Shown one piece after another: positions 15,477 through 23,558 of a stretch of 64,000 bases of DNA. The stretch is from positions 4,030,001-4,094,000 of the forward strand of contig LR990730.1 of NCBI GenBank assembly GCA_905142475.1, given 5' to 3'. The stretch comes from Xanthomonas hydrangeae. GTDB lineage: Bacteria; Pseudomonadota; Gammaproteobacteria; Xanthomonadales; Xanthomonadaceae. The notes beneath the pieces were generated by a model, which saw only the letters and a program-made list of their open reading frames with translations, did not search any database and was not told where the DNA came from. Both the position numbers and the translations under genes were made by a program. How positions within the stretch are numbered: the first letter of the stretch is position 1; each line of letters begins with the position of its first letter.

Positions 15477-15999
15477 GGTCCTACGCGGTCACGAAGCGCG
15501 CTGGTGCCGACGCGCCAATCACTGGTGCCGGCGTCACCCGGTGCGGCGCGCGTTCGCCACCATCAGCCGGCTGGGCGATGGGGTGTTCTGGTATGGCCTG
15601 ATGGGCCTGTTGGTGCTGCTCGACGGCATGGACGGCGTGCGCGCATCTGCGCACATGGCGGCCACCGGCGTGCTCGCGCTGACCTTGTACAAGTCGCTCA
15701 AACGCTGGACGCGGCGGCCGCGCCCGTATGCAGCCGACGTGCGCATTCGCGCCTGGGTCGCGCCGCTGGACGAGTTCAGTTTTCCGTCCGGCCACACCTT
15801 GCACGCGGTGTCCTTCAGCATCGTGGCGCTGGCCTACTATCCGTGGCTGGCACCGTTGCTGGTGCCGTTCTCGGCGGGCGTGGCGCTGTCGCGGGTGGTG
15901 TTGGGGCTGCACTATCCAAGCGATGTGCTGGCTGCGACCGCGATCGGAGTGGTGCTGGCCAGTTTGTCGTTGTGGGGACTGCCGGTGTTGCTGGGATAA
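15457..15999 (+). CDS. PAP2 family phosphatase, membrane
   Basis: A 180-residue integral membrane lipid phosphatase. The tripartite acid phosphatase signature is complete: KSLKRWTRRPRPY, FPSGHTLHAVS (PSGH) and SRVVLGLHYPSD. Five or so membrane helices are visible. Start at ATG 15457, inside the end of the glycosyltransferase gene (20-bp overlap), which implies coupled translation. The substrate may be phosphatidic acid, undecaprenyl diphosphate or phosphatidylglycerophosphate; coupling with a glycosyltransferase favours an envelope lipid. Confidence 0.85.
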   Translation: MSATRLEVLRGHEARWCRRANHWCRRHPVRRAFATISRLGDGVFWYGLMGLLVLLDGMDGVRASAHMAATGVLALTLYKSLKRWTRRPRPYAADVRIRAWVAPLDEFSFPSGHTLHAVSFSIVALAYYPWLAPLLVPFSAGVALSRVVLGLHYPSDVLAATAIGVVLASLSLWGLPVLLG

Positions 16000-16055
16000 T
16001 CAATCAGGCCCGGTCGGCCCGAGTGATCCGCCCAGATAAGTGACGTGCCTCAGCA

Positions 16056-16250
16056 CTCCCTTCTCCCCTCTGGAGAAGGTGCCCCGCAGGGGCGGATGAG
16101 GGTACGTGCGAAGCCTCGCGCACTCGCCGTAGAAGATCTCTCGCGAAGGTTGATAAAAAGCCAACACGCAGCAATTGCAACTTCAGCGTGTGGCTTCGCC
16201 CCGTACCCTCACCCCTACCCCTCTCCCGCAGGGAGAGGGGATTCGCTCCG
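16056..16250. repeat. Composite intergenic repeat with long imperfect inverted arms
   Basis: The left arm (16056-16124, CTTCTCCCC...GGATGAGGGTACGTGCGAAGCC) and the right arm (16192-16250, GGCTTCGCCCCGTACCCTCACCCC...GGGAGAGGGG) are imperfect inverted repeats around a 67-bp centre. A related element lies at 31084-31331. It fills the gap between the PAP2 gene and lpxH. Confidence 0.65.
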
Positions 16251-16310
16251 TGCCTGTCCTGCTCACGCTGCCTACCCCAGCACCCCGGTTCCCGTCCTGC
16301 GCTCCCGCCG

Positions 16311-16316
16311 TACAAT
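16311..16316 (+). promoter_or_regulatory. Candidate -10 box 6 nt before the lpxH ATG
   Basis: TACAAT (5 of 6 to consensus) at 16311-16316 is followed by 6 bases and ATG 16323. No ribosome site is present. It is consistent with a leaderless lpxH transcript. The -35 region (GTTCCC at 17-bp spacing) is poor. Confidence 0.45.
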
Positions 16317-16322
16317 GGCGCA

Positions 16323-17066
16323 ATGACGACCCTGTTCATTTCCGACCTGCATCTGGATCCGGCCCGGCCGGCGATTACCGAGCTGTTTCTGGACTTCCTG
16401 CGCACGCAGGTGCCCGGCAGCGACGCGCTCTACATCCTCGGCGATCTGTTCGAAGCCTGGATCGGCGATGACACCCCGTCGACCGCCGCAGACGCGGTCG
16501 CCACTGCGCTGCATGCCGTCGCCGATAGCGGCGTACCGGTGTTCTTCATGGCGGGCAATCGCGATTTTCTGGTTGGCCAGACCTATGCACAGCGCGCCGG
16601 CTTCCGCATCCTGCCCGACCCCACCGTCATCGATCTGTACGGGCATCCGACGCTGCTGATGCACGGCGATCTGCTATGCACCGACGACACCGCCTATCAG
16701 GCGTTCCGTGCGCAGACGCGCGACCCGGTGTTTCAGGCGCAGTTCCTGGCCCAGCCGCTGGCCGCACGGGTGGCGTTCGCGCAGCAGGCGCGCGCGGCAA
16801 GCCAAGCGCGTCAATCGGAACTCAAGCAGGGCGATCAATCGCGCTTCGAAACCGTTACCGACGTCGCACCGGCAGAAGTGGAAGCGACCTTCGTGCGCTA
16901 TGGCGTAGATCGCTTGATCCACGGTCATACCCATCGCCCCAACGTTCATACGCTGCAGGCCGGTGGCCAGACCTGCACGCGCATCGTGCTGGGCGACTGG
17001 TACGAACAAGGCTCGGTGTTGCGTGTGGAGGCCGATAGCATCGCGCTGGAGCAGTTGGCACTTTAG
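16323..17066 (+). CDS. lpxH: UDP-2,3-diacylglucosamine diphosphatase
   Basis: A 247-residue calcineurin-like phosphoesterase that makes lipid X from UDP-2,3-diacylglucosamine, an essential lipid A step at the inner membrane. Metal-binding motifs are all present in order: FISDLHLD (residues 5-12), [12 protein letters not shown] (about 40), MAGNRDFL (about 77), LLMHGDLL and the terminal [10 protein letters not shown]. Length matches LpxH (about 240). It starts at ATG 16323, six bases after a TACAAT box, with no leader. It stands alone, after repeats. Confidence 0.94.
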   Translation: MTTLFISDLHLDPARPAITELFLDFLRTQVPGSDALYILGDLFEAWIGDDTPSTAADAVATALHAVADSGVPVFFMAGNRDFLVGQTYAQRAGFRILPDPTVIDLYGHPTLLMHGDLLCTDDTAYQAFRAQTRDPVFQAQFLAQPLAARVAFAQQARAASQARQSELKQGDQSRFETVTDVAPAEVEATFVRYGVDRLIHGHTHRPNVHTLQAGGQTCTRIVLGDWYEQGSVLRVEADSIALEQLAL

Positions 17067-17097
17067 CGTGGCTTAGAGAACCCAGCGAGCACAGGCA

Positions 17098-17517
17098 TCA
17101 CTGCACGCTACGCGCATGCTCGGCGTAGTCGACAAAATCGGCATTGACCACGTCGTACCAGAGTACTGTGCCATCGGCTTGCACGCGGAAGCGGTCGCGT
17201 ACCGGGCTGGTCTGCGGGTCGCCAGGGCAGTCGTTGCCATGGCGCTCGTGCACTGCGAATTCGAAGGCATCCGGGGTGGGCGCATCGCCCTGTTCGGACA
17301 GGATGCTGATGCAGTTGTCCGGATAAAAATGATCGCTCTGCAAGCGCGCTTCCAGCACATGCAGCGCGCGCGCCTCGGCATCGTTGCCGGTGGGCGCCGC
17401 CGTCGCCACAGCAGCGGGCTTGGGTTGCGAGGGAGCCGGCTCGGCGGGTTGCTGTTTGCAGCCGGCAACCGCAAGTGCGGCCAGGCACAGCACCGCATAA
17501 CGCAAGGATTTGGACAT
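17098..17517 (-). CDS. Hypothetical lipoprotein
   Basis: A 139-residue protein with a lipoprotein signal: MSKSLRYAVLCLAALAVAGC, lipobox AVAGC at about 17-20. A Pro/Ala/Gln-rich linker follows (KQQPAEPAPSQPKP), then a small domain with NCISIL and NDCPGD cysteines and WYDVVNADFVDY near the end. No family recognised. The start at ATG 17517 has GGAGCGGAGC upstream. A perfect 24-bp palindrome lies 57 bp upstream and could be its operator. Confidence 0.8.
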   Translation of the reverse strand: MSKSLRYAVLCLAALAVAGCKQQPAEPAPSQPKPAAVATAAPTGNDAEARALHVLEARLQSDHFYPDNCISILSEQGDAPTPDAFEFAVHERHGNDCPGDPQTSPVRDRFRVQADGTVLWYDVVNADFVDYAEHARSVQ

Positions 17518-17573
17518 GAGTGCTCCGCTCCACAAGACAAGGCCGGCAGTTGCCGACGGTGCGCCTAGTCTGC

Positions 17574-17597
17574 GCTACACCCGCGCGCGGGTGTAGC
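17574..17597. promoter_or_regulatory. 24-bp perfect palindrome upstream of the lipoprotein gene
   Basis: GCTACACCCGCG/CGCGGGTGTAGC is an uninterrupted inverted repeat. It lies between the terminator of the metalloprotease and the start of the lipoprotein gene, where an operator or a second hairpin could be expected. No loop is present, so a protein-binding dyad is at least as likely as a terminator. Confidence 0.45.
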
Positions 17598-17600
17598 GGC

Positions 17601-17627
17601 AAAAGCCCGGCACATGGAGTGCCGGGC
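17601..17627 (-). terminator. Terminator after the metalloprotease gene
   Basis: Stem GCCCGGCAC / GTGCCGGGC with 5-nt loop, followed on the minus strand by TTTT, 27 nt past the protease stop. The short U-run makes it moderately strong. Confidence 0.7.
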
Positions 17628-17653
17628 CGACAGCGAAACGCTCAACGTCAACC

Positions 17654-18907
17654 TCAGCGGAAGCCGGCAATCGTGGCCTTGGTGTTGACCAGCACGCGCT
17701 GATTGTCGGCGGTGCTGGCATTGCCCATCGGGATGCCGTTGTAGTTGATGTTCGGGTTGGACCAATAGTTCAGGCGCGGGCAACCGCTGCTGCAGTCGTA
17801 GGCCATGATGGTGCGCCAGCTGTTGCCGTAGCGATAGCCGTGACCGTAGGCATACGGCGAGGTGCTCGGGTCGTTGGTGGCGTCGTGGCGTGCGCTCTGC
17901 AGGTGCCCGATTTCATGCGCAAAGCTGTAGTAGCCGGTGGCGCAATCCCAGTACACCGATGCAAACGCGGTTGCGGCGGTCGAACCAATACCCGATGCCA
18001 GTCCGCAGTAAGTGGCGTTGTTCAACACGATCACGCCCACATCGGCGGTATACGTGTTGCGGCTGGTGTGGATGCTGTCCATGTAACCGTCGTTGGTCAC
18101 GCGGAAGCGCTGCAGGTCGGTGGTGAAGTTGCCGGTTTCGCTGTAGCTGGTGGTCTCGTAACGCGCCAGCTGCAGGGTGATGCCGACGTTGCTGTTGGTG
18201 TAGCCCTGGTTGGCCTCGGCCACCGCCAGCTGCACCAGCGCCTGCATGTTGCCGCCGTACGCAGTCACCGCCTGATTGGTGGCGACCACCAGCACGCGAA
18301 TGGTCGCCGGGCTGCCGGACGATGCGGCGGCGGCGGTGACGCGTCCGTCGCCGGGCATGTCGAACTTGGGCAGCAGGCTGTATTCGGCCGGATGCTCCTG
18401 CGGCATGCGCTGCTCATCCACCTGCACCAGCACGTGCCGGCCATCGGCCAGCGGACGCAGGCGATAGAGTTTGCCGACGTAGCGAATGGTGCCAGTGACG
18501 GTATCTCCGCTACGCACCAGAATGGCCGAGTTCAGCGGATCCACGCCCGACAGCGTGCGTGCACGCGTGCCAGCGCGTGGGCCCAGGTTGCCGTACCACA
18601 CGCTGTCGCCGCCTTCCAGGGCATCGACCTTGGCCTGGGTGGCGGTGATGGTCTGGCCGTCCAGTTGTAGTTCCAGCAGCTTTTCCGACGCGGTGACTGC
18701 GCCGGCATCGAGCTGGACCACCTGCGCGGTGGCTGTGGATGGTGAGCTCAACACCCGTTGCAGCGAGGGTTCGGTGGTGGCGGTGGCGGCTGCACTGCGG
18801 CTCAGCGCAGGACCGGATTGATACAGCGGTTTGCCGGCAGCGGCGGCCGAACCGGCCAGACACATGGCAATCAGACCCACCGTGGTGCACATCGACTTCG
18901 ACTTCAT
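17654..18907 (-). CDS. Secreted zinc metalloprotease, peptidyl-Asp endopeptidase type (M72-like)
   Basis: A 417-residue exported protease. A signal peptide (MKSKSMCTTVGLIAMCLAGSAAAA) and a propeptide of about 180 residues precede the catalytic domain (about 200-417). The zinc site HEIGHLQSARHD (331-342) is the extended HExxHxxxxxHD metzincin motif and the Met-turn TIMAYDC follows at about 366. Several cysteines in the domain suggest disulfides. The closest family I know is the peptidyl-Asp metallopeptidase (M72). Likely type II secreted (inference). The start at ATG 18907 has AAGGAGAG 7 nt upstream; the open frame to 18997 lacks this. Confidence 0.87.
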   Translation of the reverse strand: MKSKSMCTTVGLIAMCLAGSAAAAGKPLYQSGPALSRSAAATATTEPSLQRVLSSPSTATAQVVQLDAGAVTASEKLLELQLDGQTITATQAKVDALEGGDSVWYGNLGPRAGTRARTLSGVDPLNSAILVRSGDTVTGTIRYVGKLYRLRPLADGRHVLVQVDEQRMPQEHPAEYSLLPKFDMPGDGRVTAAAASSGSPATIRVLVVATNQAVTAYGGNMQALVQLAVAEANQGYTNSNVGITLQLARYETTSYSETGNFTTDLQRFRVTNDGYMDSIHTSRNTYTADVGVIVLNNATYCGLASGIGSTAATAFASVYWDCATGYYSFAHEIGHLQSARHDATNDPSTSPYAYGHGYRYGNSWRTIMAYDCSSGCPRLNYWSNPNINYNGIPMGNASTADNQRVLVNTKATIAGFR

Positions 18908-19095
18908 CGTCTCTCTCTCCTTAGACATGGAAGTAACGGATGTGAAGCACCGGGCCCCTGCCCCCGGGACGCCATTAAGGCCGGAGTGACAGTCCACATT
19001 GCAAGTAGTTGAAAAGGAAAATTACAGTTCTGTGATGCTTGCCGTGAATGCATGCGATTCCGGCGGCTGCGCAGAGGGAACCCGCGCACGTTTTT

Positions 19096-19905
19096 TCAGC
19101 CAGCCTGCTCCACCAGACTGGCCAACTCATCCTCATCGAAGCCGGCAAGCAGCCGCGCTTGGATATTGAATGGTCCATGCAGATAGCCACCGGCGTATTC
19201 GCGCAGCAGCGCCTTGAAACGCGCGCGCGGCTCGATGCCGGCCTGTGCGCAATACCAGCGATACCAGCGCGAGCCGGCCGCTACATGCGCCACTTCTTCG
19301 CGCAGGATGGTTTCCAGCACCTGCGCAGTGGCGATATCGCCGAGCGAGCGCAGCTTGACGATCATGGCCGGTGTCACGTCCAGACCACGCGCTTCCAGCA
19401 CGCGTGGCACCAGGGCCATGCGTGCGAGGCCGTCATGCGCGGTTTTCTCGCACATTTCCCACAGGCCGTTATGCGCGGGGAAATCGCCGTAGTCGTGGTC
19501 GTGCGCCTGCAATCGCGCGCGCAGCAGCATGAAGTGACGCGATTCGTCGTCGGCCACCGCTACCCAATCCGCATAGAACGCATCCGGCAACCCGCGGAAG
19601 CGGTACACCGCATCCCAGGCCAGATCGATGGCGTTGAGTTCGATATGCGCGATGGCGTGGATGAAGGCGGCGCGCCCTTCCGGCGTGCCCAATCCCCGCC
19701 GTGGCACCTCGCGCGGATGCACCAGCACCGGCGTTGCAGGCCGGCCCGGCATGCAGATCGGCGCCGGTGGCGCGGCCTGCGGCGATGGCAACGACAGCGT
19801 GCCGGCGCGGAACGCGGCCGCATGTCGCTGGGTCAGCGCGACCTTCTCCAGCGGATCGGCCGCTTGCAGGCAGGCGTATGCGGCCTGCAAGAGATCCATC
19901 GTCAC
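19096..19905 (-). CDS. DUF455 family ferritin-like protein
   Basis: A 269-residue all-helical protein. The region from about 85 on has the four-helix ferritin-like pattern of metal ligands: FIHAIAHIELNAIDLAWD, WVAVADDESRHFMLL and LRSLGDIATAQVLETILREEVAHV, i.e. paired E-x2-H and E-E-x2-H motifs. Function of DUF455 proteins is not established; MiaE-like diiron chemistry is a possibility. I place the start at GTG 19905 with GGAG 7 nt upstream; ATG 19899 two codons on is the alternative. It follows purF on the same strand with a 55-bp gap. Confidence 0.8.
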   Translation of the reverse strand: MTMDLLQAAYACLQAADPLEKVALTQRHAAAFRAGTLSLPSPQAAPPAPICMPGRPATPVLVHPREVPRRGLGTPEGRAAFIHAIAHIELNAIDLAWDAVYRFRGLPDAFYADWVAVADDESRHFMLLRARLQAHDHDYGDFPAHNGLWEMCEKTAHDGLARMALVPRVLEARGLDVTPAMIVKLRSLGDIATAQVLETILREEVAHVAAGSRWYRWYCAQAGIEPRARFKALLREYAGGYLHGPFNIQARLLAGFDEDELASLVEQAG

Positions 19906-19960
19906 GTCAGCGCTCCGTCGTTCGCGGGCAGCGCAACTCCACAACGCTGCCCAACCACCA

Positions 19961-21427
19961 TCACGCGCGGCGTTTGCGCTTGGCTTCGTCGGAGCGCAAC
20001 TGCTGGATGCGCTGGAAATAACCCGGCTCGATCCCGGTGATGTACTCGCCGTTGAAGCACGAGGAATCGAACTGCTTGATGTCCGGGTTGCCTTCGCGCA
20101 CCGCCACTTCCAGGTCTTCCAGATCCTGATAGATCAACCAGTCGCAGCCGAGGAATTCCTGGATCTCGTGCTCGCTGCGGCCATGCGCGATGAGTTCTTC
20201 GGCGGCCGGCATGTCGATGCCGTAGATGTTGGGGTAACGCACCGGCGGCGCGGCCGAGGCCAGATACACCTTGCGCGCACCGGCATCGCGCGCCATCTGC
20301 ACGATTTGCCGGCTGGTGGTGCCGCGCACGATCGAATCGTCGACCAGCAACACCACGCGGTTGCGGAATTCCAGGTGGATCGGGTTGAGCTTGCGGCGCA
20401 CCGATTTCTGCCGTTCGCCCTGCCCCGGCATGATAAAGGTGCGGCCCACATAGCGATTCTTGACGAAGCCTTCGCGGTACTTCACGCCCAGCACGTTGGA
20501 CATCTCCAGCGCTACATCGCGCGAGGTGTCCGGGATCGGAATGATGGTGTCGATATCGTGATCCGGGCGCAGGCGCAGGATCTTCTCGCCCAGCTTCAGG
20601 CCCATGCGCATGCGCGCCTTGTGCACCGAGATGTTGTCGATCATCGAATCGGGACGCGCGAAGTACACGTACTCGAAGATGCACGGCGCATGGTCGGTCG
20701 GCGCGGCACAGATTTCAGAAAATAGCTCGCCGCGCGCGGTGATCACCAGCGCTTCGCCGGGACGCACATCGCGCACGCGCTGGTAGCCCAGGATGTCCAG
20801 CGCCGCCGATTCGGAGGACACGATGTATTCGGTGCCTTCGGCATGCTCGCGCTTGCCCAGCACCAGCGGACGGATGCCGTGCGGGTCGCGGAATGCCACC
20901 AGGCCCAGGCCCAGCACCACGCTCACCACCGCATAGCCGCCCTTGCAGCGGCGGTGCACACCGGCCACCGCGCGGATCGCCGCCTCGGGGGTGAGCATGC
21001 GCTGCGCGTCCAGCTCGTAGGCGAACACGTTCAGCAGCACTTCGCTGTCCGAATCGGTGTTGATGTTGCGGCGGTCGGCCTCGAACACCTGCTGGCGCAA
21101 GGCCTCGGTGTTGATCAGGTTGCCGTTGTGCGCCAGCGCGATGCCGTAGGGCGAGTTGACGTAGAACGGCTGCGCCTCGTCCATGCCTTCCGAGCCGGCG
21201 GTCGGATAGCGGCAATGCGCGATGCCGACGCGGCCTTCCAGCACCGCCATCTTCTTTTCGTCGAAGACATCGCGCACCAGGCCGTTGGCCTTTTGCACGC
21301 GCAGGCGCGTGCCATCCGCGGTGGCGATGCCTGCGGCGTCCTGCCCACGATGCTGCAGGACGGTCAGGCCGTCATAAAGCTGCCCGGCGACGTTCTGGTT
21401 GCCGACAATACCGACGATGCCACACAT
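19961..21427 (-). CDS. purF: Amidophosphoribosyltransferase
   Basis: A 488-residue enzyme for the first committed step of purine synthesis, PRPP plus glutamine to phosphoribosylamine. The N-terminal nucleophile Cys follows Met (MCGIVGIVG), with [11 protein letters not shown] and the glutaminase loop CRYPTAGS. The C-terminal phosphoribosyltransferase domain has [15 protein letters not shown] and PRPP loop [16 protein letters not shown]. It is the last conserved gene of folC-dedD-cvpA-purF, lying 30 bp after cvpA, the same order as in E. coli. Confidence 0.96.
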   Translation of the reverse strand: MCGIVGIVGNQNVAGQLYDGLTVLQHRGQDAAGIATADGTRLRVQKANGLVRDVFDEKKMAVLEGRVGIAHCRYPTAGSEGMDEAQPFYVNSPYGIALAHNGNLINTEALRQQVFEADRRNINTDSDSEVLLNVFAYELDAQRMLTPEAAIRAVAGVHRRCKGGYAVVSVVLGLGLVAFRDPHGIRPLVLGKREHAEGTEYIVSSESAALDILGYQRVRDVRPGEALVITARGELFSEICAAPTDHAPCIFEYVYFARPDSMIDNISVHKARMRMGLKLGEKILRLRPDHDIDTIIPIPDTSRDVALEMSNVLGVKYREGFVKNRYVGRTFIMPGQGERQKSVRRKLNPIHLEFRNRVVLLVDDSIVRGTTSRQIVQMARDAGARKVYLASAAPPVRYPNIYGIDMPAAEELIAHGRSEHEIQEFLGCDWLIYQDLEDLEVAVREGNPDIKQFDSSCFNGEYITGIEPGYFQRIQQLRSDEAKRKRRA

Positions 21428-21457
21428 GGTGCGCGTTCTCCGCTGCGGCTTGCGCCG

Positions 21458-22204
21458 TTACTGTGAAGGTGGCCGTGCCTGGCCTTGAGACTCGACCCGA
21501 GCCGGGTCGCTTTCTCCGCCGCGAATCTGCGCCGGATCGATATTGGCCGGCATCGCCTGCGCCGGATCGCGTCCGTCGCTGGCGGCTTGACCGGGTTGCC
21601 CAAGCGCACGCGTGATGGTGTCGCTCAGACCGGACCCGGACAGCGCCTTGCCCAGATCCGTATTATTGCCTGCCGAGGGCAACTTCCCCAACTCCGTTGG
21701 CAAGTTGCCGAGTTCCATCGATGGCATGTCCACCGACGGCATCCGCCAGGCCGGCAGTTGCGCCCGCATCCAGCCCGCACCCGGCGACAGCATCGGCATC
21801 AGCACCGATTGCCGCCACGCCGGCTCGCGCGGCAACGGGGTGAAGCCCATCAGCAGCACCAGCACGCTGGCCAGAAACCCGCCGCGCACCACGCCCAGGC
21901 CGAAGCCGAGCATGCGGTCCATCCCGCCGAGCCGCACCGCATCGACGCCGGCACGGATCACCATGCCGATCACCGCTACGGTGATCAGCACGCCGACAAA
22001 CACCATCGCGTAGCCGCCGAACGACTCGGTGGCCGACGGATGCTTGCCGTCGGCGATCCAGCGCGCGGCTGGGCCGCCGAACTGGAATGTGGCCCAGCCC
22101 GCCAGCAACCACGACAGCGTGCCGACCACGATCGCGACAAAGCCGCGCAGCAAGCCCAACAGGGCCGACACCAGAATGATGACGCCCAGCACCATGTCGA
22201 TCAT
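21458..22204 (-). CDS. cvpA: CvpA family membrane protein with long C-terminal tail
   Basis: A 248-residue inner membrane protein; the CvpA domain (four helices, e.g. MVLGVIILVSALLGLLRGF and IVVGTLSWLLAGWATF) covers about 1-150. The remaining 90 residues are a hydrophilic tail with degenerate repeats (MELGNLPTELGKLPSAGNN) and a Pro/Gln-rich end, longer than the E. coli protein (162 residues). CvpA is linked to colicin V export and envelope stress; its mechanism is unclear. ATG 22204 has GGAG 9 nt upstream. It precedes purF. Confidence 0.88.
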   Translation of the reverse strand: MIDMVLGVIILVSALLGLLRGFVAIVVGTLSWLLAGWATFQFGGPAARWIADGKHPSATESFGGYAMVFVGVLITVAVIGMVIRAGVDAVRLGGMDRMLGFGLGVVRGGFLASVLVLLMGFTPLPREPAWRQSVLMPMLSPGAGWMRAQLPAWRMPSVDMPSMELGNLPTELGKLPSAGNNTDLGKALSGSGLSDTITRALGQPGQAASDGRDPAQAMPANIDPAQIRGGESDPARVESQGQARPPSQ

Positions 22205-22296
22205 TGCCAACTTCTCCGCGCGGCGCGCGCGCCGTTGCTGCAACCTGGCTCGGTGTTCATTGCGCTCCCCTCCATGGGTGTGAGGCGATCGGGAAT

Positions 22297-22334
22297 CTGA
22301 CAGCCACGCACGACATGTCGTGCGTGGCTGTCAG
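22297..22334. promoter_or_regulatory. 38-bp perfect palindrome between dedD and cvpA
   Basis: CTGACAGCCACGCACGACA pairs base for base with its mirror half, centred on ACATGT, with no mismatch over 38 bp. It lies in the 230-bp gap between dedD and cvpA. As RNA it makes a stem of about 17 bp with a 4-nt loop; no U-tract follows on the minus strand. It may be a regulator site for cvpA-purF, or a processing or attenuating hairpin. Confidence 0.8.
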
Positions 22335-22434
22335 GCTTGATGCGGACGGCCTGCAGCACGCGCAGTGTACGAAGGGTCGCGCCGATGCAGATGTCTGATT
22401 CCGGCAACGCCCACCCGATGGCGGCGCAGCCGTT

Positions 22435-23499
22435 TTACGGATGCGGACGCACCATGCCGGAAATGCCGACCTTGGCCGCCACCTGCGCACGCAACTGCTC
22501 GGCATCGCCACGGTTGGCCACCGGGCCGACACGTACGCGGTTGAGCGCGCCCTTGTCGGTGCGGACCTGTTCGACGAACGCACTGAAGCCGGCGGCGCGC
22601 ACGCGGTCGCGCAGGGCATTGGCGTCTTCGGCGCGGCCGAACGCACCTAGCTGCACCGCAAAACCGACCGAACTGGCCGCAGGCGCTGCCGGCGCGGTAG
22701 GCGCAGCCACGACCGGCTTGGCAGGTTCGGGCTTGGCCGGCTCGGCTTTGGCCACCTCTGGCTTGGCCGGCACAGGCTTGGGCACTTCGGCCGGCTTGGG
22801 CGCGGCGGCCACCGGCTTGGCGGGTTCCGGCGGCAGGCTTTCGGTCCTGCTCGGCGCGGTGGTGCTGGCGGCTGCCACACTGCTGCCGGGCTTTGCGGCC
22901 GGTGCAGGCGCTGTTGCAGCTGCAGGTGCTGGCGCGGCGGCATTGGCATCCAGCGTCACCACCTGCGCGTTGACGTCGCCGCGCACCTTCACTGCCTGCA
23001 GGCGGGCCGATTCGGCCTGGGCCTGATCGGCATACGGCCCCACGCGAACGCGCCAGGCAGGGCGGCCGTTGATCTGGGTCTTTTCGCTGAAGCCCGGCAG
23101 TTGCGCCTGCTTGAGCCGCGCGATCACCGCATCGGCATCGGCACTGGTGGCATAGGCACCGAAATTCACCGCGTAGTTGCCGGCGGCCACATCAAGGGCC
23201 GATGGCGCACTGGACGGGTTGGCCAGGTCGGCCGCATCCGGGTTGTCTTGCACCGCTGCCGGCGCCTTGGCGGCACCGCGCATGCCCAGTGCACCGCCGG
23301 CAGGCGCATCGCCCGGGGTGACCAGCGGCAATTCGCGGGTTTCGAACTCGCCATTGGCAGGCGCTACGGGTGCCTCGAGCGGCACATCGGCCACGCCGCT
23401 CGAAGGCGCAGGGCCCTTGACCAGCATCGGCAGGAAGATCACGGCAAGCGCCACCAGAACGATGGCGCCAATCAATCGCTGTTTCAGAGCAGTATCCAC
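22435..23499 (-). CDS. dedD: DedD-like cell division protein with two SPOR domains
   Basis: A 354-residue inner membrane protein. One N-terminal helix (LIGAIVLVALAVIFLPMLV) anchors it; two SPOR (peptidoglycan-binding) units follow at about 107-180 (YAVNFGAYATSADADAVIARL ... AWRVRVGPYADQAQAESA) and 277-350 (FAVQLGAFGRAEDANALRDRV ... RVRVGPVANRGDAEQL), joined by a Pro/Ala/Lys linker with repeated AKPEPAKP units. SPOR domains bind denuded glycan at the septum. E. coli DedD has one such unit, so the duplication is notable. It lies 59 bp after folC in the usual order. Confidence 0.85.
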   Translation of the reverse strand: MDTALKQRLIGAIVLVALAVIFLPMLVKGPAPSSGVADVPLEAPVAPANGEFETRELPLVTPGDAPAGGALGMRGAAKAPAAVQDNPDAADLANPSSAPSALDVAAGNYAVNFGAYATSADADAVIARLKQAQLPGFSEKTQINGRPAWRVRVGPYADQAQAESARLQAVKVRGDVNAQVVTLDANAAAPAPAAATAPAPAAKPGSSVAAASTTAPSRTESLPPEPAKPVAAAPKPAEVPKPVPAKPEVAKAEPAKPEPAKPVVAAPTAPAAPAASSVGFAVQLGAFGRAEDANALRDRVRAAGFSAFVEQVRTDKGALNRVRVGPVANRGDAEQLRAQVAAKVGISGMVRPHP

Positions 23500-23558
23500 G
23501 TAAAGAGACGAGAGGCGGCGTGGCGGGTTGCCGCGGCGATTATAAGGCCGCAGCCGGG

